Source of the DNA: Halioxenophilus sp033283405 | GTDB taxonomy: Bacteria > Pseudomonadota > Gammaproteobacteria > Pseudomonadales > Cellvibrionaceae | NCBI RefSeq assembly: GCF_033283405.1 | Contig: NZ_JAWMQR010000013.1 | Location: forward strand, 62,001-126,000 | Direction of reading: 5' to 3' | DNA length: 64,000 nucleotides | Part shown: piece after piece, positions 62,800 through 64,000 of the stretch | Layout of the letters: the number at the start of each line of letters is the position of its first letter | How positions within the stretch are numbered: the first letter of the stretch is position 1 | Position numbers and translations under genes: made by a program | Notes under the pieces: generated by a model | The model's input: only the letters and a program-made list of their open reading frames with translations | What the model was told of the DNA's origin: nothing | Databases searched by the model: none

Positions 62800-64000
62800 C
62801 TACAGGGAGTAGTAGTTGGTCACCGCCTCGCGGGTGACAATCCCCATTACCTCTGACTCCAGTGCCAGCTGCCGCGGGTTTTGCACGTAGATGGCATCGG
62901 TGGACTCCGACTTCATCAGTTGATACGCCTCGAGCAGGGTGGCCTGTTCGTGGATGGGCGGCAGTGGGCTCTTCTGCCCGGGGATCTCCAGCAGATTGAT
63001 CGCCTCCGCCAGGGTTAATACCGCCTCCGGAGCCTTCTCCAAAAACTTGGCCAGATCGGCCGCCTTAATCAGCTGTTTGGGTTTATCGACCTCATCACTC
63101 AGTACAATCCAGAGCGGTTTGTTCTCCAGCAGCTGGATAGCTTCGCTGTAGTCGATGGCGCTACGCGCTTTGACAAAATTGGTGGTGAGCACCTGAAAGA
63201 CGCCGGCGCGGCTCAGTTCCGAGGTTAACCCGGTAGAGCGGAATGAGCGACCCTGCAGGCGCAGCAAGGTTTGGAAGATCCCCTTGTTGCCGGCGCCGAG
63301 ACGGGTGCAGAGGCAGGCGATGACCACCACCAGCATGCTGGGAAAGATGGTGTTGGGGTTGTTGGTGAGCTCCAGGATGGTGATCAATGCGGTCAGCGGC
63401 GCATTCAGCACCGCGCCAAACATGGCCGCCATGCCCAGCAGCACGTAAAAGCCGACGCTGGAGGCCTGTTCGTCATACAGCCAGTGGCCACCATAGCTGA
63501 GCGCCGCGCCGACCACGCCGCCAATGAAAATGGTGGGGCCGATCAATCCCCCGGGGATACCAAAGCTTAGGCTGATGCCGGTGGTCAGCAGCTTGGCGAT
63601 AATAATCACCAGCAACAGCTGCAGGCCCAGTTCGCCGGCCATGGCGGTGGCCAGGGTGTCGTAACCCATGCCGAGCACCTCGGGCACTTGGGTGGCGACG
63701 GCAGCGGTGAAGAGCCCCGCCACGCTGATACGCAACATAATCGGCCAGCGGGCGACAAAGTTGCCCAGGCTGAGCAGCCGCGAGTAGATGATGGCCACGG
63801 TCCCGATCGCAATACCCGCCAGCATCATGTAGGGCAGCTCGGTAAAGTGCGCCAGGGGCACGCTCTGCACGTAAAAAACGCTGTCGGCGCCGAACGCCAG
63901 GCGGGAGAGCAGGCTGCCGGCAAACGAAGCGATAATAATGGGGATAAAACCGGCGATGGTGTACTCCAGCAGGACCACCTCCATGGCGAACACCACCCCG
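62800..64000 (-). CDS. ClC-family chloride channel/transporter with CBS domains (5' end missing)
   Basis: The C-terminal 400 residues of a ClC protein; the frame is open to the end of the window. The visible part starts at the GVVFAMEVVLLEY segment (the GxFxxEE region), then SFGIPGGLIGPTIFIGG, MAAMFGAVLNAPLTALITILELTNN and GNKGIFQTLL, followed by a C-terminal CBS pair (about 260-398). The GREGP-type gating-glutamate motif lies upstream, outside the window. In E. coli ClC the proton-path residues are EE at 202-203; here the second is Val, as in channel-type members, and the central Tyr appears to be Phe. Transport mode should therefore not be assumed. Confidence 0.93.
   Translation of the reverse strand, partial: GVVFAMEVVLLEYTIAGFIPIIIASFAGSLLSRLAFGADSVFYVQSVPLAHFTELPYMMLAGIAIGTVAIIYSRLLSLGNFVARWPIMLRISVAGLFTAAVATQVPEVLGMGYDTLATAMAGELGLQLLLVIIIAKLLTTGISLSFGIPGGLIGPTIFIGGVVGAALSYGGHWLYDEQASSVGFYVLLGMAAMFGAVLNAPLTALITILELTNNPNTIFPSMLVVVIACLCTRLGAGNKGIFQTLLRLQGRSFRSTGLTSELSRAGVFQVLTTNFVKARSAIDYSEAIQLLENKPLWIVLSDEVDKPKQLIKAADLAKFLEKAPEAVLTLAEAINLLEIPGQKSPLPPIHEQATLLEAYQLMKSESTDAIYVQNPRQLALESEVMGIVTREAVTNYYSL

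Overview
The window reads as chromosome of a marine-type gammaproteobacterium, most plausibly within the Cellvibrionales/Pseudomonadales neighbourhood (for example Halieaceae or Spongiibacteraceae). That placement is inferred from parE/parC, RadA, EttA, GlyA and RegB/RegA-type proteins, from the Oar-like receptor, and from high-GC codon use. No rRNA, tRNA, insertion sequence, prophage or CRISPR array was found.

Layout. Positions 1-16999 are mostly housekeeping: the 3' part of parE, a MocR-type regulator whose PLP site looks dead, a globin, a secreted coiled-coil protein, a GST, a YcbL/GloB-like hydrolase, a YgjP-like metalloprotease, a TlpA-like thioredoxin, a cytochrome c, an acetolactate synthase-like enzyme, a DUF748 protein, parC, PilZ and HD-GYP. 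Positions 17012-30079 hold a bax-like glucosaminidase, an overlapping pair of phage-like helicase-loader genes (one with four DnaT-like domains), radA, a second PilZ protein, ettA, an Oar-like outer-membrane receptor, a secreted EEP hydrolase and glyA. Positions 30198-43503 carry an esterase, a TetR/flavin monooxygenase divergon, a RegB/RegA redox two-component pair, a START lipoprotein, small membrane proteins, the remains of an L,D-transpeptidase, an MCP and a large GGDEF/EAL protein. Positions 43646-48124 look like an acquired AT-richer island: a 1230-residue Roco-type LRR-GTPase with a C-terminal DUF4062/TIR-like domain, followed by a dispersed repeat bounded by inverted repeats.

The most informative region is 48132-59256, one minus-strand operon usually annotated as urea amidolyase. 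I find a guanidine-I (ykkC) riboswitch with a promoter ahead of its first gene, and a second riboswitch of a different class, guanidine-II (mini-ykkC: two hairpins with ACGA loops), directly upstream of the carboxylase. The gene order is ABC substrate-binding protein, permease, ATPase, two DUF1989 proteins (UAAP1/UAAP2, carboxyguanidine deiminase-like), biotin-dependent carboxylase and allophanate hydrolase. This fits import of guanidine or a related compound, carboxylation, deimination to allophanate, and hydrolysis to ammonia and CO2. Between the ATPase and the DUF1989 genes lies a 630-bp structured repeat region whose hairpins keep their cores while the stems change in a compensatory way. 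A second repeat family sits between the DUF1989 genes and the internal riboswitch.

The right end has a pseudopilin gene translationally coupled to a second membrane GGDEF/EAL protein, and a truncated ClC-family gene. Cyclic-di-GMP genes are frequent here (two GGDEF/EAL, one HD-GYP, two PilZ).
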